Shown: positions 1 to 5,803, counted from the stretch's first letter. The stretch is 6,554 nucleotides of DNA from JACCXJ01 sp052387115 (GCA_052387115.1 JBQTJM010000371.1:1-6554); one strand, 5' to 3'. Notes: generated by a model not told the origin, from the sequence alone. Numbers and translations are program-made.

Positions 1-173
1 CGGGGCGCAGACCCGCAGCGACGCCTTCGCAAAGCGCCGCGGGTATCGCCGACGATCCCTTGTCGGTCTACTCGCCGCGCGGTTTCACCGAGCTCAAGGA
101 GCGTCTGGGGTCAACGGTGACCCGGCTCAACGAGCGCGCGCGGTTGCTCCAAGACTTACAGCAAGCGCGCTGA
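1..173 (+). CDS. C-terminal end of an unrecognised protein (5' truncated by window edge)
   Basis: An open frame enters from the left edge (first full codon at position 3) and stops at TGA 171-173, giving about 56 residues. The first 20 or so are rich in Ala, Pro and Ser and look like a disordered linker. The last 30 (from about FTELKERLG to LLQDLQQAR) are charged, with leucines spaced as in an amphipathic helix or short coiled coil. I recognise no family. It is read as real because the frame is open, the helix pattern is regular, and it stops 31 nt before the next gene on the same strand, which fits an operon. The alternative is a chance open frame in GC-rich DNA, which can be resolved only with the upstream sequence. 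Confidence 0.5.
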   Translation, partial: GRRPAATPSQSAAGIADDPLSVYSPRGFTELKERLGSTVTRLNERARLLQDLQQAR

Positions 174-204
174 ACGCGCGCGAACAAACGCCGACGTCGA
201 CGAC

Positions 205-570
205 ATGAAGTTTGTTTTTGCTCTCGTGCGTGGGGCACTCTGCGGGGCGCTCGTGCTCGTCCTCGGCGTGTTTCTGTACCGCAGCTATATCCTTTACGCA
301 TCCGGGGCATCGCTCACGGCCGTGCCGCTGCCCGAGATGCTCTTGGACGTCATGGCGCTTCATCATTACGCCGCGATCGGGGCCGGCGTGGGCGCCGCGG
401 TGTCGGCACTCCTCCGGCTGTGGCCGCTGTGGACGGACCGCCGCCGGCATCTGGCGGCGCAACGGCCACCCGCTACCGTCGATCAGGGCGAGGCCGACGC
501 CAAGATCAAGGCGTTCAACCAGGCCAAGGCCGAGCGTTATCTCGCCGAGCGCGACCGGCACAAACGCTGA
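205..570 (+). CDS. Small hypothetical inner-membrane protein, two predicted transmembrane helices
   Basis: This is a 121-residue protein of no family I recognise. Two hydrophobic stretches are visible: residues about 4-26 (FALVRGALCGALVLVLGVFL) and about 54-76 (starting HYAAIGAGVGAAVSALL, ending near WPLW). A basic patch RRRH follows the second one (79-82). The C-terminal tail (about 83-121) is strongly charged and Ala-rich and probably helical. By the positive-inside rule both ends should be cytoplasmic, with a periplasmic loop at about 30-52. The first helix is more likely a membrane anchor than a cleaved signal peptide, since no clear cleavage site follows. The ATG at 205 was chosen because the hydrophobic helix starts right after it. 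No good Shine-Dalgarno is visible. It lies 31 nt after the preceding stop and 71 nt before yebC, so it may be in the same transcription unit as one or both. Function unknown. Confidence 0.6.
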   Translation: MKFVFALVRGALCGALVLVLGVFLYRSYILYASGASLTAVPLPEMLLDVMALHHYAAIGAGVGAAVSALLRLWPLWTDRRRHLAAQRPPATVDQGEADAKIKAFNQAKAERYLAERDRHKR

Positions 571-641
571 CACGAGCGAGAGTCCCGCGCCGCTTGACTT
601 CGGGTACACTGTCGCCGGTCTTTCCCAGGGTGCGGCAGGCG

Positions 642-1385
642 ATGGCCGGTCACAGCAAATGGGCGAATATTCAGCACCGCAAGGGCAAGCAGGACGCCAA
701 GCGGGGCAAGCTCTTCACCCGCCTCATCCGCGAGATCACGGTCGCCGCGCGCATGGGCGGAGTCGACCCGTCGGCGAATCCACGCCTGCGCGCGGCCATG
801 GACGGCGCGCTCGCCCACAATATGACCAAGGACACCGTGGAGCGCGCCATCAAACGCGGTGCCGGCGGCGGGCCGGCCGAGGCCTACGAGGAGATCCGTT
901 ACGAGGGCTATGGGCCGGGTGGGGTCGCGATCCTGGTGGACTGCATGACCGACAACCGCAACCGCACCGTGTCCGAGGTACGGCACGCCTTCACCAAGGC
1001 GGGCGGGAGCATGGGCACCGACGGCTCGGTGGCCTATCTCTTCAAGAAGCAAGGGGTGCTGGGCTACCCCACGGGCAGCGACGAGGACCGCCTGACGTCG
1101 GCGGCGTTGGAGGCCGGCGCCGATGACGTGGTCGTCAACGACGATGGCTCCGTCGATGTCCTGGCCACGCCGGAATCGTTCGGACAGGTGAAGGCCGCCA
1201 TGGCCGCCCAGGGCTTGATACCGGAGCTGGCCGAGATCACCATGCGGGCGACGATGAGCGCGAGGCTCGAATTCGAGGATGCGCACAAGATGACCCGGCT
1301 GCTGGAGGCCCTGGAGGACCTCGACGACGTGCAGCGCGTCTACTCGAACGCCGACATCGACGAAGAGACCCTCGCTCGCCTGTAA
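642..1385 (+). CDS. yebC: YebC/TACO1-family translation factor (also annotated as transcriptional regulator)
   Basis: This 247-residue protein has the usual length of bacterial YebC (about 246). The start is fixed by the family's signature N-terminus MAGHSKWANIQHRKGKQDAK, although the frame is open for another 222 nt upstream. Other family stretches are the NPRLRAA segment near residue 46, YEGYGPGGVAILVDCMTDNRNRT in the middle domain (about 87-109), GSMGTDGSVAYLF (about 121-133) and ALEAGADDVV in the third domain. Established knowledge: the family was long annotated as DNA-binding regulators; later work links YebC/TACO1 proteins to ribosomes and to relief of stalling at proline-rich stretches. 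It acts in the cytoplasm. Sitting directly upstream of ruvC is a common gammaproteobacterial arrangement; here the gap to ruvC is 21 nt, which suggests cotranscription. Purine-containing sequence (gcaggcg) precedes the ATG but is a weak ribosome site. Confidence 0.96.
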   Translation: MAGHSKWANIQHRKGKQDAKRGKLFTRLIREITVAARMGGVDPSANPRLRAAMDGALAHNMTKDTVERAIKRGAGGGPAEAYEEIRYEGYGPGGVAILVDCMTDNRNRTVSEVRHAFTKAGGSMGTDGSVAYLFKKQGVLGYPTGSDEDRLTSAALEAGADDVVVNDDGSVDVLATPESFGQVKAAMAAQGLIPELAEITMRATMSARLEFEDAHKMTRLLEALEDLDDVQRVYSNADIDEETLARL

Positions 1386-1406
1386 GGCCGGAAGCCGCTC
1401 GCGCCT

Positions 1407-1916
1407 TTGACCCGTATCCTCGGCATCGACCCGGGATCCCGCGTCACGGGCTACGGGGTCATCGACAGCGACGGCCAGCACAGCGCCCATGTCGCCCACG
1501 GCTGCCTCGACGTCGAGTCCGGAACGCTCGCCGATCGCCTGCGGCTCATCTTCGAGGGCGTCGGCCGGGTGGTGCGACTCTACCGGCCGGACGAGATGGC
1601 GGTCGAATTGGTTTTCATGTACCGCAACCCCGATTCGGCATTGAAGCTCGGCCAGGCACGGGGCGTCGCGGTGGTCGCCGGCGCGCTCGCCGATCTCCCG
1701 GTATTTGAATTCACCCCGGCCGCGATCAAGCTCGCCATCGTGGGGCTCGGCCGCGCCGACAAGGCCCAGGTCCAGCACATGGTGAAGGTCTTGTTGCGGC
1801 TCGATGCGACACCCCCGTCCGACGCGGCCGACGCGCTCGCCGTCGCCCTGTGCCATGGGCACACCCGAAGCAGCCCCCTCCCCCACCGGCGCATGCGCCC
1901 CAGGCGCTGGGCATGA
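1407..1916 (+). CDS. ruvC: Crossover junction endodeoxyribonuclease RuvC
   Basis: RuvC is the dimeric resolvase that cuts Holliday junctions symmetrically together with the RuvAB branch-migration complex. At 169 residues it is close to the E. coli length (173). The four catalytic acidic residues of the RNase H-like fold are present: D8 in ILGIDPGSRVTGYGVID, E67 in AVELVFM, D139 and D142 in SDAADALA. The conserved SALKLGQARGVA and ADKAQVQHMV segments are also there, including lysines K108 and K119 equivalent to E. coli K107 and K118. The start is a TTG at 1407, the only sensible position that leaves the N-terminus intact; GGAAG at 1390-1394 is a possible ribosome site. Oddities: Leu68 replaces the Gln/Glu usually following the catalytic Glu, and Leu109 replaces the Gln usual after K108. 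The C-terminal tail (about 153-169) is basic and Pro-rich. Its stop is 13 nt before ruvA. Confidence 0.96.
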   Translation: MTRILGIDPGSRVTGYGVIDSDGQHSAHVAHGCLDVESGTLADRLRLIFEGVGRVVRLYRPDEMAVELVFMYRNPDSALKLGQARGVAVVAGALADLPVFEFTPAAIKLAIVGLGRADKAQVQHMVKVLLRLDATPPSDAADALAVALCHGHTRSSPLPHRRMRPRRWA

Positions 1917-1929
1917 TGGGCCGCCGCGC

Positions 1930-2532
1930 ATGATCGGCCGGATCCGCGGCGTCCTTTTGGAGGCGAGCCCGCCGCATCTGCTCCTCGAGGTCGGGGGCGT
2001 GGGCTACGAGATCGAGGCCCCGCTCAGCACCTTCGAGCGCCTGCCCAAGCCACAAACCGAGGTGCGACTCTACACCCACCTGGCGATCCGCGAGGACACC
2101 CATTTGCTGTTCGGCTTCCTGACCGAGACCGAGCGCCGCATGTTCCGGGCCCTGATCAAGGTCAACGGCATCGGCGCGCGCATCGCGCTCGGGGTCCTGT
2201 CGGGGACCAGCCCCGAGGAATTCACGGTCTGGATCGAGACCCAGGACCTGACCCGGCTCACCCGCCTCCCCGGGATCGGGAAGAAGACCGCCGAGCGCCT
2301 CATCGTCGAGCTGCGCGATCGGATCAGCGGCTGGCGGCCCGGCGTGCTTGCGGGCGGCGCGGCATCGGCCGGCGATACGTTCAGCGGCGCAAGAATGGAT
2401 GCGATCAGCGGCCTCGTGGCGCTCGGCTACAAACCCCAGGAGGCCAGCCGCCACGTCCAGTCCCTCGACACCGAGGGCCTGTCGAGCGAGGCCATCATCC
2501 GCGCCGTGCTGCGCGGGCAGTTACAGGCCTAG
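1930..2532 (+). CDS. ruvA: Holliday junction branch migration complex subunit RuvA
   Basis: RuvA is a tetrameric protein that binds the Holliday junction and positions the RuvB hexamer motors. The protein is 200 residues, a normal length. Domain I, an OB fold, starts at MIGRIRGVLLE, contains VGGVGYEIEAPLSTF (21-35) and carries the acidic-pin residues E55 and D56 in AIREDTHLLFGF. Domain II has two helix-hairpin-helix motifs, VNGIGARIAL (78-87) and LPGIGKKTAERL (113-124). A flexible Gly/Ala-rich linker (about 135-152) leads to domain III (about 156-200, DAISGLVALGYKPQEAS onwards), the RuvB-binding domain. The ATG at 1930 was chosen because it gives the canonical MIGRIRG start; no convincing Shine-Dalgarno precedes it, so translation may be coupled to ruvC 13 nt upstream. 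Odd point: ruvB, normally directly downstream, is missing here; domain III is intact, so a RuvB partner presumably exists elsewhere in the genome. Confidence 0.97.
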   Translation: MIGRIRGVLLEASPPHLLLEVGGVGYEIEAPLSTFERLPKPQTEVRLYTHLAIREDTHLLFGFLTETERRMFRALIKVNGIGARIALGVLSGTSPEEFTVWIETQDLTRLTRLPGIGKKTAERLIVELRDRISGWRPGVLAGGAASAGDTFSGARMDAISGLVALGYKPQEASRHVQSLDTEGLSSEAIIRAVLRGQLQA

Positions 2533-2570
2533 CCCATACCTATTGGAAATTTCGAGTACCCTTTTCCGTT

Positions 2571-2590
2571 CCTTATCCCTTGGGAAGAGG
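2571..2590 (+). terminator. Weak candidate transcription terminator after ruvA
   Basis: An imperfect hairpin (CCTTATCCC, loop TT, GGGAAGAGG; 7 of 9 pairs) lies about 40 nt past the ruvA stop. It is followed at 2595-2601 by gtctttt, which is short of a good U tract. It is a plausible end for the yebC-ruvCA transcript but far from convincing. Confidence 0.2.
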
Positions 2591-2603
2591 CCCTGTCTTT
2601 TCT

Positions 2604-2628
2604 CCCTCTCCTTCGGGAAAGGTGAGGG
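2604..2628. repeat. Hairpin repeat of the CCCTCTCC...GGTGAGGG type
   Basis: The sequence is an inverted repeat: CCCTC (2604-2608) pairs with GAGGG (2624-2628) and CCTT (2610-2613) with AAGG (2619-2622), with one T/T mismatch and a CGGGA loop. Hairpins of this form occur as dispersed intergenic repeats in many proteobacteria (general knowledge). It directly abuts the point where the integrase-like remnant loses its homology. No T-run follows on either strand, so it is not a typical intrinsic terminator. Whether it is multicopy in this genome cannot be seen here. Confidence 0.5.
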
Positions 2629-2753
2629 ACCCGCCATCACCCATCGGATCCCGTCCCAGCGCGCCAGAACTGCTCGCGCCTCCTCGCGCGTGAACACCAC
2701 CGGAGCCTGGCCGGCTTCTTGGCGCGCTCGACTCCCTTCAGCCAGCCCAGTTC
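2629..2753 (-). pseudogene. Decayed fragment of an integron-integrase-like tyrosine recombinase
   Basis: Read on the minus strand, 2753 down to about 2705 encodes ELGWLKGVERAKKPARL. After a shift of one base the reading continues as PVVFTREEARAVLARWDG then IRWVMAG, down to 2629. Joined, this matches the linker between the N-terminal SAM-like domain and the catalytic domain of integron integrases and related tyrosine recombinases, where the pattern is W-L-x-x-V-x-RAK-x-P-x-RLPVV-(L/F)-TREE-(A/V)-x-x-(L/V)LA-x-L-x-G-x-x-W-L-MA. In intact proteins the catalytic part (LLYGxGLR onward) follows MAG/MAS; here the hairpin repeat at 2604-2628 takes over instead. The N-terminal domain and the catalytic R, H and Y residues are all missing. 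About 42 residues of a roughly 320-residue protein remain, so it is non-functional. The family call rests on motif memory, not on a search. Confidence 0.65.
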
Positions 2754-2762
2754 CTTTTTTTT
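2707..2762 (+). terminator. Possible intrinsic terminator: imperfect stem followed by T8
   Basis: On the + strand CTGGCCGGCT (2707-2716) can pair with AGCCAGCCCAG (2740-2750), with one bulge and one mismatch. The stem is followed after ttcc by eight T residues (2755-2762). The loop is long (23 nt) and the stem overlaps the integrase remnant, so it may be fortuitous. If active it would end read-through from ruvCA. It lies about 175 nt past ruvA. Confidence 0.25.
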
Positions 2763-2967
2763 CTAAGGTGGGGCGCGCGGCCCCTTGTACAATCGCTTCG
2801 GCTTCAAGTCCTCGCCAGCCTCGCCCCCCCCCCCGCCACGATATCATACGGCCCTGATGCGGACCCCTACCGTCCCGCCGCCTATCTCGGGGCAAGACCG
2901 GGACTACGCCGCTGCTAAGTACTTGATGCGACGTAACACTTTAGCCTCCTGAAAGAGCCACTGGCGT

Positions 2968-3097
2968 CAGCAGAGCGTAGGGCGCGTGTCCGCGCCAACT
3001 CATTCGCCGAAATGAGCGCCGTTGAGTGATTCGATGTTGCTTCCCCAATTTCCTGGCAGCCAATGAATGGCGCGGGCACGCGCCCTACGCTCTGCTG
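2968..3097. mobile_element. MITE-like element with 30-bp near-perfect inverted repeats
   Basis: The left arm 2968-2997 (starting CAGCAGAGCGTAGGGCGCGT) and the right arm 3068-3097 (ending GCCCTACGCTCTGCTG) are reverse complements with a single mismatch (T2988 opposite G3077, which would still pair as G-U in RNA). Pairing continues inwards for TCATT/AATGA with one bulge. The 70-bp interior encodes nothing recognisable but holds a second hairpin, CTCATT (2999-3004) with AATGAG (3011-3016). The flanks GGCGT (2963-2967) and GACGT (3098-3102) agree at 4 of 5 bases and could be a decayed target-site duplication. The size, lack of coding capacity and inverted ends fit a miniature inverted-repeat element or a paired REP-like unit. 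A large RNA hairpin with regulatory or terminator effect is the alternative. Confidence 0.6.
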
Positions 3098-3126
3098 GAC
3101 GTTAGCAGGAACTGCCCCGGTCGTCC

Positions 3127-3152
3127 TCGCGGTGCGCCCTCTGCGACCGCGA
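3127..3152. repeat. Short intergenic hairpin upstream of ridA
   Basis: TCGCGGT (3127-3133) is perfectly complementary to ACCGCGA (3146-3152) across a 12-nt loop. An overlapping alternative pairs CCGGTCG (3117-3123) with CGACCGG (3150-3156). No T tract follows, so a terminator is unlikely. In DNA this GC-rich, stems of this length can arise by chance. Confidence 0.3.
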
Positions 3153-3245
3153 CCGGCACTGACGCCCCGCCTCGCGGCGCTGTGCCCGCGCCGGATCAGC
3201 GGTTATCCTAGTAGCCCATCGACTTCAACTTGTTAGGTACCGCCT

Positions 3246-3647
3246 ATGTCCATTCCCCCGGCGATCCGCGGCGTCATTTCGACCGCTCTGGCCCCAAAGG
3301 CCATCGGCACCTATTCCCAGGCGGTGCGGGCGGGAGACACGGTGTACCTGTCGGGACAGATCCCCCTGGACCCGGCGACCATGGAGCTGGTGCCGGGCGA
3401 CATCCGGGCCCAGATCGCGCGGGTCTTCGACAATCTCGAGGCGGTGGCCCAAGCCGCGGAGGGTGGGCTCTCCGACGTCGTGAAGCTCAACGTCTACCTG
3501 AGCGATCTGACCCACTTCCCGGTCGTGAACGAGGTGATGGCGGGGTATTTCAGCGAGCCCTACCCGGCGCGTGCGGCCGTGGGGGTCGCGGCCCTGCCGC
3601 GCGGCGCCGCGGTCGAGATAGACGCGGTCATGTTCCTCGGTCGCTAG
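3246..3647 (+). CDS. ridA: RidA family reactive enamine/imine deaminase
   Basis: RidA (YjgF/YER057c/UK114 family) is a cytosolic trimer that hydrolyses reactive enamine/imine intermediates, such as 2-aminoacrylate released by PLP-dependent dehydratases, and so protects PLP enzymes. The protein is 133 residues; E. coli RidA is 128. Family positions are present: Y23 in GTYSQAV, S36 in YLSGQIP, the essential arginine R109 in YPARAAVGVAALPRG, and E124 in VEIDAVM, equivalent to E. coli R105 and E120. The cysteine found at E. coli position 107 is alanine here (A111), as in various homologues. The ATG at 3246 has AGGT 7 nt upstream (3235-3238) as a plausible ribosome site. It precedes recG by 53 nt; a ridA-recG pair, often with spoT before it, is a familiar gammaproteobacterial arrangement. 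Here spoT is replaced by the scar region. Confidence 0.93.
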   Translation: MSIPPAIRGVISTALAPKAIGTYSQAVRAGDTVYLSGQIPLDPATMELVPGDIRAQIARVFDNLEAVAQAAEGGLSDVVKLNVYLSDLTHFPVVNEVMAGYFSEPYPARAAVGVAALPRGAAVEIDAVMFLGR

Positions 3648-3680
3648 CCTGGGGCGTTATAAGCACTTCTCGATGATGGA

Positions 3681-3696
3681 GGGCGCCGCGGCGCCC
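3681..3696. promoter_or_regulatory. Perfect 16-bp palindrome between ribosome site and GTG start of recG
   Basis: GGGCGCCGCGGCGCCC reads identically on both strands. It begins within the purine-rich GGAGGG (3678-3683), the best Shine-Dalgarno candidate for recG, and ends 4 nt before the GTG at 3701. In mRNA it could form a 6-bp all-GC stem with a CGCG loop, which would hide the ribosome site or, if the site stays free, shorten its otherwise long distance (17 nt) to the start. It may also be a chance result of high GC or a protein-binding site. Confidence 0.35.
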
Positions 3697-3700
3697 CGAT

Positions 3701-5803
3701 GTGCCGGAGCCGACCTCACAGCTTGACGACGCAGCGGGCCTGGCGGCGCCGGTCACGGCCCTGGAGATCGTCGGGCGAGCGACCGCCGAGCGCTTGAAAA
3801 AGCTCGGGATCCTGCGGGTGCAGGACCTCCTCATGCACCTCCCGATCCGCTACGAGGATCGCACGCGCATGACCGCCCTCCGCGATCTGCGTCTCGGCCA
3901 GTGGGCCCTGGTGCAGGGGCAGGTGGAATATGCCGAACAAGGCCGCGGCCGGCGACGCGCGCTCGTCGTGGGCCTGCGGGACGCGAGCGGGGCCATCCAG
4001 CTGCGCTTCTTCCATTTCAGTCCGGCACAGGCGGCGCGCCTGGCTCGGGCGCCGCGCCTGCGCTGTTTCGGTTGGGTGAGTCAGGGCCCCTATCAGTTCG
4101 AGATGGTGCATCCCGAGTGTGTGTTTCTGGGGGAGGGATCGGAACCGCCGCTCGACGACTGCCTGACCCCGGTCTATCCGACCACGGAAGGCCTGAGCCA
4201 AAGGGTCCTGCGGCAACTGGTGCAGCGCGCGTTCGACCTCTTGACCGCCGCGCACGATCTCCCCCCGGAGGTCCTGGATCGATGGCGGCTGCCGGGGTTT
4301 GCCGAGGCCGTCAGCGCCTTGCACCGGCCATCGCCCGAGGCGTCTCTGGACGCGCTGGGGCTTTGCGCCCACCCCGCGCGGCGACGGCTGGCCTTCGAGG
4401 AGCTCTTGACACACCACTTGAGCCTGCGGCGCGTGCGCGGCGAGATCCGGGCACAAACGACCGCGGCACTGCTCGCAGAGGGCGGGTTCAAGGCGCGCTT
4501 CCTGTCCACCCTGCCCTTCACCCTCACGGCCGCCCAAGTGCGGGTAGTCGCGGAGATCGAGGCCGATCTCGCCAAGACCGCGCCGATGCTCCGGCTACTG
4601 CAAGGCGATGTGGGCTCGGGCAAGACCGTGGTCGCGGCCTGCGCGGCGCTCCGGGCCATCGAGGCCGGTGCCCAGGCCGCGGTGATGGCGCCCACCGAGT
4701 TGCTCGCCGAGCAACACCTGCGCGGCTTCCGGGGCTGGTTCGAAGCGCTCGGCATCGAGGTCGGGTGGCTGGGAAGCCGGCTGGCCAAGTCGGAGCGGCG
4801 CGCGGTGCTCTCGGGCATCGCAGAGGGCACTTTGCACCTCACTGTGGGGACCCACGCGCTGTTTCAGGACGACGTGAGGTTTCAAAGGCTCGGCCTCGCC
4901 ATCATCGACGAGCAGCATCGCTTCGGGGTACAGCAGCGGCTGGCCCTCCGCGACAAAGGCCGGGACGGGGGGGCTGGTACCTTACCCCACCAGTTGATCA
5001 TGACGGCGACCCCCATTCCGCGTACGCTCGCAATGACCGCCTACGCCGATCTCGACGTCTCGCTCATCGACGAGCTGCCCCCCGGCCGCCATCCCGTGAC
5101 CACCGTGGTGGTGCCCGATGCGCGCCGCGCGGAGGTGATCGGGCGCATCGCGCATGCCTGCGGCGAAGGCCGGCAGGTGTACTGGGTGTGTACGCTCATC
5201 GAGGGATCCGAGACCCTGGCGTGTCAGGCGGCGACCGACACCGCGGCGGCGCTCGCCGCCGATCTGCCGGGTGTGCGCGTGGGGCTGGTCCATGGGCGCA
5301 TGAAGGCCGAGGAACGCGACCGGGTCATGGGGGAGTTCCGGGGGCGCTCGATCGACCTCCTGGTCGCCACCACGGTGATCGAGGTGGGCGTCGATGTGCC
5401 CGACGCGAGCCTCATGATCATCGAGAACGCGGAGCGCCTCGGGCTCGCCCAGCTCCACCAGTTGCGCGGCCGGGTAGGACGGGGCACCCGCCACAGCGAC
5501 TGCGTGCTGCTCTATCACGCGCCGCTCTCGGACCTGGCGCGGGCGCGCCTGTCCGCGATCCGCGGGACGCAGGACGGTTTCGAGATCGCCCGCCGCGATC
5601 TGGAGCTGCGCGGTCCTGGCGAGCTATTAGGGACGCGCCAGGCCGGCTTGCACCGGCTCCGGGTCGCCGATCTCGGGCGCGACGGCGATCTCCTCACCGC
5701 CGTCGAGGACGCCGGCCGGGTGCTCTTGCGCCGTCACCCCGAGTGCGTCGATGCCCTCCTCCGACGCTGGCTCGGCGACTCTCTACACTACGGCTCGGTG
5801 TGA
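3701..5803 (+). CDS. recG: ATP-dependent DNA helicase RecG
   Basis: RecG is a monomeric superfamily 2 double-stranded DNA translocase that regresses stalled forks and branch-migrates Holliday junctions and R- or D-loops. At 700 residues it is full length (E. coli 693). Order of parts: an N-terminal segment with LGILRVQDLLMHLPIRYEDRT (about 35-55); the OB-fold wedge domain (about 60-150) that splits the fork; helicase domain 1 with Walker A GDVGSGKT (302-309), DEQH box (403-406) and MTATPIPRT (434-442); helicase domain 2 with ATTVIEVGVDVPDAS and the arginine-finger motif QLRGRVGRG (587-595); and the C-terminal translocation segment with DLELRGPGELLGTRQAG. The GTG at 3701 was chosen because it gives the family's usual N-terminal length and no ATG lies in frame nearby; two ATGs at 3673 and 3676 are out of frame. 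The TGA overlaps a possible GTG start of ubiA (GTGA). Confidence 0.96.
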   Translation: MPEPTSQLDDAAGLAAPVTALEIVGRATAERLKKLGILRVQDLLMHLPIRYEDRTRMTALRDLRLGQWALVQGQVEYAEQGRGRRRALVVGLRDASGAIQLRFFHFSPAQAARLARAPRLRCFGWVSQGPYQFEMVHPECVFLGEGSEPPLDDCLTPVYPTTEGLSQRVLRQLVQRAFDLLTAAHDLPPEVLDRWRLPGFAEAVSALHRPSPEASLDALGLCAHPARRRLAFEELLTHHLSLRRVRGEIRAQTTAALLAEGGFKARFLSTLPFTLTAAQVRVVAEIEADLAKTAPMLRLLQGDVGSGKTVVAACAALRAIEAGAQAAVMAPTELLAEQHLRGFRGWFEALGIEVGWLGSRLAKSERRAVLSGIAEGTLHLTVGTHALFQDDVRFQRLGLAIIDEQHRFGVQQRLALRDKGRDGGAGTLPHQLIMTATPIPRTLAMTAYADLDVSLIDELPPGRHPVTTVVVPDARRAEVIGRIAHACGEGRQVYWVCTLIEGSETLACQAATDTAAALAADLPGVRVGLVHGRMKAEERDRVMGEFRGRSIDLLVATTVIEVGVDVPDASLMIIENAERLGLAQLHQLRGRVGRGTRHSDCVLLYHAPLSDLARARLSAIRGTQDGFEIARRDLELRGPGELLGTRQAGLHRLRVADLGRDGDLLTAVEDAGRVLLRRHPECVDALLRRWLGDSLHYGSV

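Larger units (their letters stand above)
2533..3245. other. Gene-free scar between ruvA and ridA
   Basis: About 710 bp hold no intact gene on either strand. Contents in order: an AT-richer stretch just after ruvA with a weak hairpin (2571-2590); a hairpin repeat (2604-2628); a decayed integrase fragment on the minus strand (2629-2753); a T8 run (2755-2762); a small palindrome GGGGCGCGCGGCCCC (2770-2784); a C11 run (2824-2834); a 130-bp inverted-repeat element (2968-3097); and a hairpin (3127-3152). There is no trace of ruvB. Known gammaproteobacterial gene orders would put ruvB after ruvA and often spoT before ridA-recG, so the stretch looks like the joint between two formerly separate neighbourhoods; that is inference. 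Short open frames here (for example 2857-2952, 31 codons) have no recognisable product. Confidence 0.7.

Noticed and set aside
594..610. TTGACT and TACACT before yebC, resembling -35 and -10 boxes
   Set aside because: They are only 5 nt apart instead of about 17, and no acceptable -35 lies at the right distance from TACACT.
609..624. Possible LexA box (CTGT) upstream of yebC-ruvC
   Set aside because: The second half site (ACAG) is absent at the required 8-nt spacing; the bases there are TTTC.
537..1931. 464-codon minus-strand open frame opposite yebC and ruvC
   Set aside because: It mirrors the codon pattern of well-identified genes on the + strand; long antisense frames are typical of GC-rich genes.
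2788..2793. TACAAT as a -10 box in the scar region
   Set aside because: There is no -35 at proper spacing and no intact gene directly downstream; it could be left over from a lost gene.
2824..2834. C11 tract as a phase-variation switch
   Set aside because: It is not within or directly upstream of an intact gene; it may also be a site of sequencing error.
2521..2895. 124-codon minus-strand ORF across the scar
   Set aside because: Only about 25 residues in the middle resemble an integrase; the rest, on both sides, is read from hairpins and homopolymer tracts, so it is reported as a pseudogene fragment rather than a gene.
2857..2952. 31-codon + strand ORF starting MRTPTVPPP
   Set aside because: It has no ribosome site, resembles no known protein and lies in decayed sequence.
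3026..3211. 61-codon + strand ORF inside the inverted-repeat element and beyond
   Set aside because: It crosses the right inverted arm and the following hairpin, has no family resemblance and is best explained by high GC.
3232..3238. GTTAGGT resembling an integron attC core site (GTTRRRY), tempting because of the nearby integrase remnant
   Set aside because: No matching RYYYAAC partner or attC-like folded structure was found around it; a 7-base degenerate motif is expected by chance.
3658..3663. TATAAG as a -10 box for recG
   Set aside because: It has 5 of 6 matches to TATAAT, but there is no -35-like hexamer 16-18 nt upstream, and cotranscription with ridA is more likely.
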